Assembly: GCA_902806215.1 (NCBI GenBank) | Contig: CADCVT010000214.1 | Coordinates: forward strand, 1 to 12,864 | Direction: 5' to 3' | Length of the DNA: 12,864 nucleotides | Source: an uncultured Solirubrobacteraceae bacterium | Lineage (GTDB): Bacteria; Actinomycetota; Thermoleophilia; Solirubrobacterales; Solirubrobacteraceae | The notes under the pieces: model-generated | Database searches by the model: none | The model's input: only the letters and a program-made list of their open reading frames with translations | What the model was told of the DNA's origin: nothing | Shown here: in pieces, positions 12,120-12,864 of the stretch | How the letters are laid out: each line of letters starts with the position of its first letter | Numbering within the stretch: the stretch's first letter is position 1 | Made by a program: the position numbers and the translations under genes

Positions 12120-12530
12120 ATGCGCTACACGGTCCAGCTTCCCCACGATGTCGATTCCATACCCCTCGCGCGCCGCGAGCTCGATCGCGTGCGCACCGGC
12201 GTGGATGACCTGACGATGCGCAATGCGCGCCTGCTGGTGTCCGAGCTCGTGACGAACGTCGTGCGGCACGTGGAGCCGGGCGACGATCCCGACCAGATCT
12301 CCCTGACGATCGAGCAGACCGACGGCCACCTGCGGATCGAGGTCCAGGACAGGGGCGGAGGCTTCGCGCCCGCTCCCCGTGCCGACACGCAGAACGCCTC
12401 GTCCGGCTGGGGCCTGCACATCCTCGCCCAGCTCGCCTCCCGCTGGGGCGTGGAGAGCGACGGCGGCACACGCGTCTGGTTCGAGCTCGAGACCGCCTCG
12501 GCGGACTCCTCGCTGGCGACCGCCTCCTGA
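12120..12530 (+). CDS. Anti-sigma factor serine kinase (RsbW/SpoIIAB-like HATPase)
   Basis: A 136-residue single GHKL ATPase domain. The N box is in LLVSELVTNVVRH (38-50; E42 and N46), the G1 box is DRGGGF (77-82) and the G2 box is GWGLHIL (96-102), so ATP binding should be intact. Short proteins of this class bind a sigma factor and phosphorylate their STAS antagonist on serine. The STAS gene is divergent next to it and the matching PP2C phosphatase is beyond that, so all three non-sigma parts of a partner switch are together. No sigmaB/F-type gene is in view. The only sigma factor here is an ECF type at the far end, which is not the usual client. ATG12120 is preceded only by a weak GGAAG and a TACGGA box. 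The last base of its stop codon is shared with the next reading frame. Confidence 0.9.
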   Translation: MRYTVQLPHDVDSIPLARRELDRVRTGVDDLTMRNARLLVSELVTNVVRHVEPGDDPDQISLTIEQTDGHLRIEVQDRGGGFAPAPRADTQNASSGWGLHILAQLASRWGVESDGGTRVWFELETASADSSLATAS

Positions 12531-12864
12531 CTTCGGACCTGGACCTGATCGAGGAGGTCGTCCTCCTGCGCGACCGCGAGCTCGCCGTGCTGCGTCCGCG
12601 CGACGCCGAGGCGATGATCGACGAGGAGGCGTTCGCCAGCGAGGAGAAGATGCCGTACTGGGCCGAGCTGTGGCCGAGCGGCGTCGCGCTGGCCCGCGCG
12701 GTCTCCGGGGCCTCCATGGGCGGCCGCCGCGTCGTCGAGCTCGGCGGCGGCGGCCTCGCGCTGCCGAGCATCGCGGCCTCGCTGGCCGGTGCGCGCGTGC
12801 TCGCGACCGCCGGCGCGCCCGAGGCGCTCGAGCTCGCGGCCGGCAACGCCGAGCGCAACGACGC
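12527..12864 (+). CDS. SAM-dependent methyltransferase (Methyltransf_16/Nnt1-like), 5' part; cut by window edge
   Basis: The frame reads LIEEVVLLRDRELAVLRP..., then MIDEEAFASEEKMPYWAELW, then VVELGGGGLALPSIAASLAG. That is the opening of the class I methyltransferases annotated as nicotinamide N-methyltransferase-like or protein-lysine methyltransferase-like (PYWAELWPS, then the glycine-rich SAM loop). About 112 codons are visible. The family's N-terminal strand (EEVVLLRDRELAVLRP) lies upstream of the first GTG (12587), and no ATG, GTG or TTG precedes it in frame. The likeliest start is CTG12527, which overlaps the kinase TGA as CTGA. GTG12587 is the conventional alternative. After motif I, ATAGAPEAL has Ala-Gly where relatives commonly have Asp-Trp, so the acidic ribose-binding residue seems absent. 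The substrate is unknown. Confidence 0.8.
   Translation, partial: MTSDLDLIEEVVLLRDRELAVLRPRDAEAMIDEEAFASEEKMPYWAELWPSGVALARAVSGASMGGRRVVELGGGGLALPSIAASLAGARVLATAGAPEALELAAGNAERND

Noticed and set aside
11755..12858. Extended minus-strand frame upstream of the STAS gene
   Set aside because: The domain begins exactly at ATG12069. The extension is Arg/Ser-rich and antisense to the kinase and methyltransferase genes.

Overview
The window is dense, very GC-rich DNA with codons ending mostly in G or C, short intergenic gaps, frequent GTG starts and 4-base stop/start overlaps. The gene mix points to a high-GC actinobacterium, plausibly of the Thermoleophilia (Solirubrobacter/Conexibacter-like): a WS/DGAT acyltransferase, an ECF sigma factor, a c-di-AMP riboswitch before a secreted wall enzyme, a SpoIIAB/SpoIIAA/SpoIIE-type partner switch, and many apparently leaderless genes. 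The lineage is an inference from style and content. No tRNA, rRNA, mobile element or CRISPR array was seen.

Layout. 1-507 (-) is the N-terminal part of a WS/DGAT acyltransferase. It is divergent from an ECF sigma factor (611-1153, +). Next come a small membrane methyltransferase (1205-1669) and a TIM-barrel metal hydrolase (1666-2787), which overlap by GTGA. The 313-base gap 2788-3100 is regulatory. It holds a perfect CRP-type palindrome (TGTGA-N6-TCACA), a likely -10, and a ydaO/yuaA-type c-di-AMP riboswitch leading into a secreted RlpA-like double-psi beta-barrel protein (3101-3814). A DNA polymerase IV gene (3860-4960) follows, with a perfect GAAC-N4-GTTC LexA (SOS) box 9 bases before its start codon.

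4979-8781 is a run of metabolic or housekeeping genes: alpha/beta hydrolase, thioredoxin-TPR protein on the minus strand, second alpha/beta hydrolase, double-hotdog thioesterase, and PPOX-fold flavin/F420-type protein. Then come a small exported protein of unknown function (8778-9122) and a YihY/BrkB membrane protein (9141-9995). Converging on the latter is a minus-strand operon: STAS anti-anti-sigma factor (11755-12069), pseudo-receiver/GAF/PP2C phosphatase (10203-11744) and a zinc-ribbon miniprotein (9992-10189). Divergent from STAS is its presumed partner kinase, an RsbW/SpoIIAB-type anti-sigma ATPase (12120-12530). The window ends inside a methyltransferase that may start at a CTG overlapping the kinase stop codon.

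How it works together. The most interesting locus is 2820-3814, where two nucleotide second messengers, cAMP (CRP-type site) and c-di-AMP (riboswitch), appear to converge on one secreted wall-remodelling protein. This is the logic known for actinobacterial rpfA, here attached to an RlpA-fold protein. The 10-12.5 kb locus encodes all three classes of a partner-switching circuit (kinase, STAS, phosphatase) without its sigma factor. A repeated TANNNT element 6-11 bases before start codons that lack a Shine-Dalgarno suggests widespread leaderless transcription.
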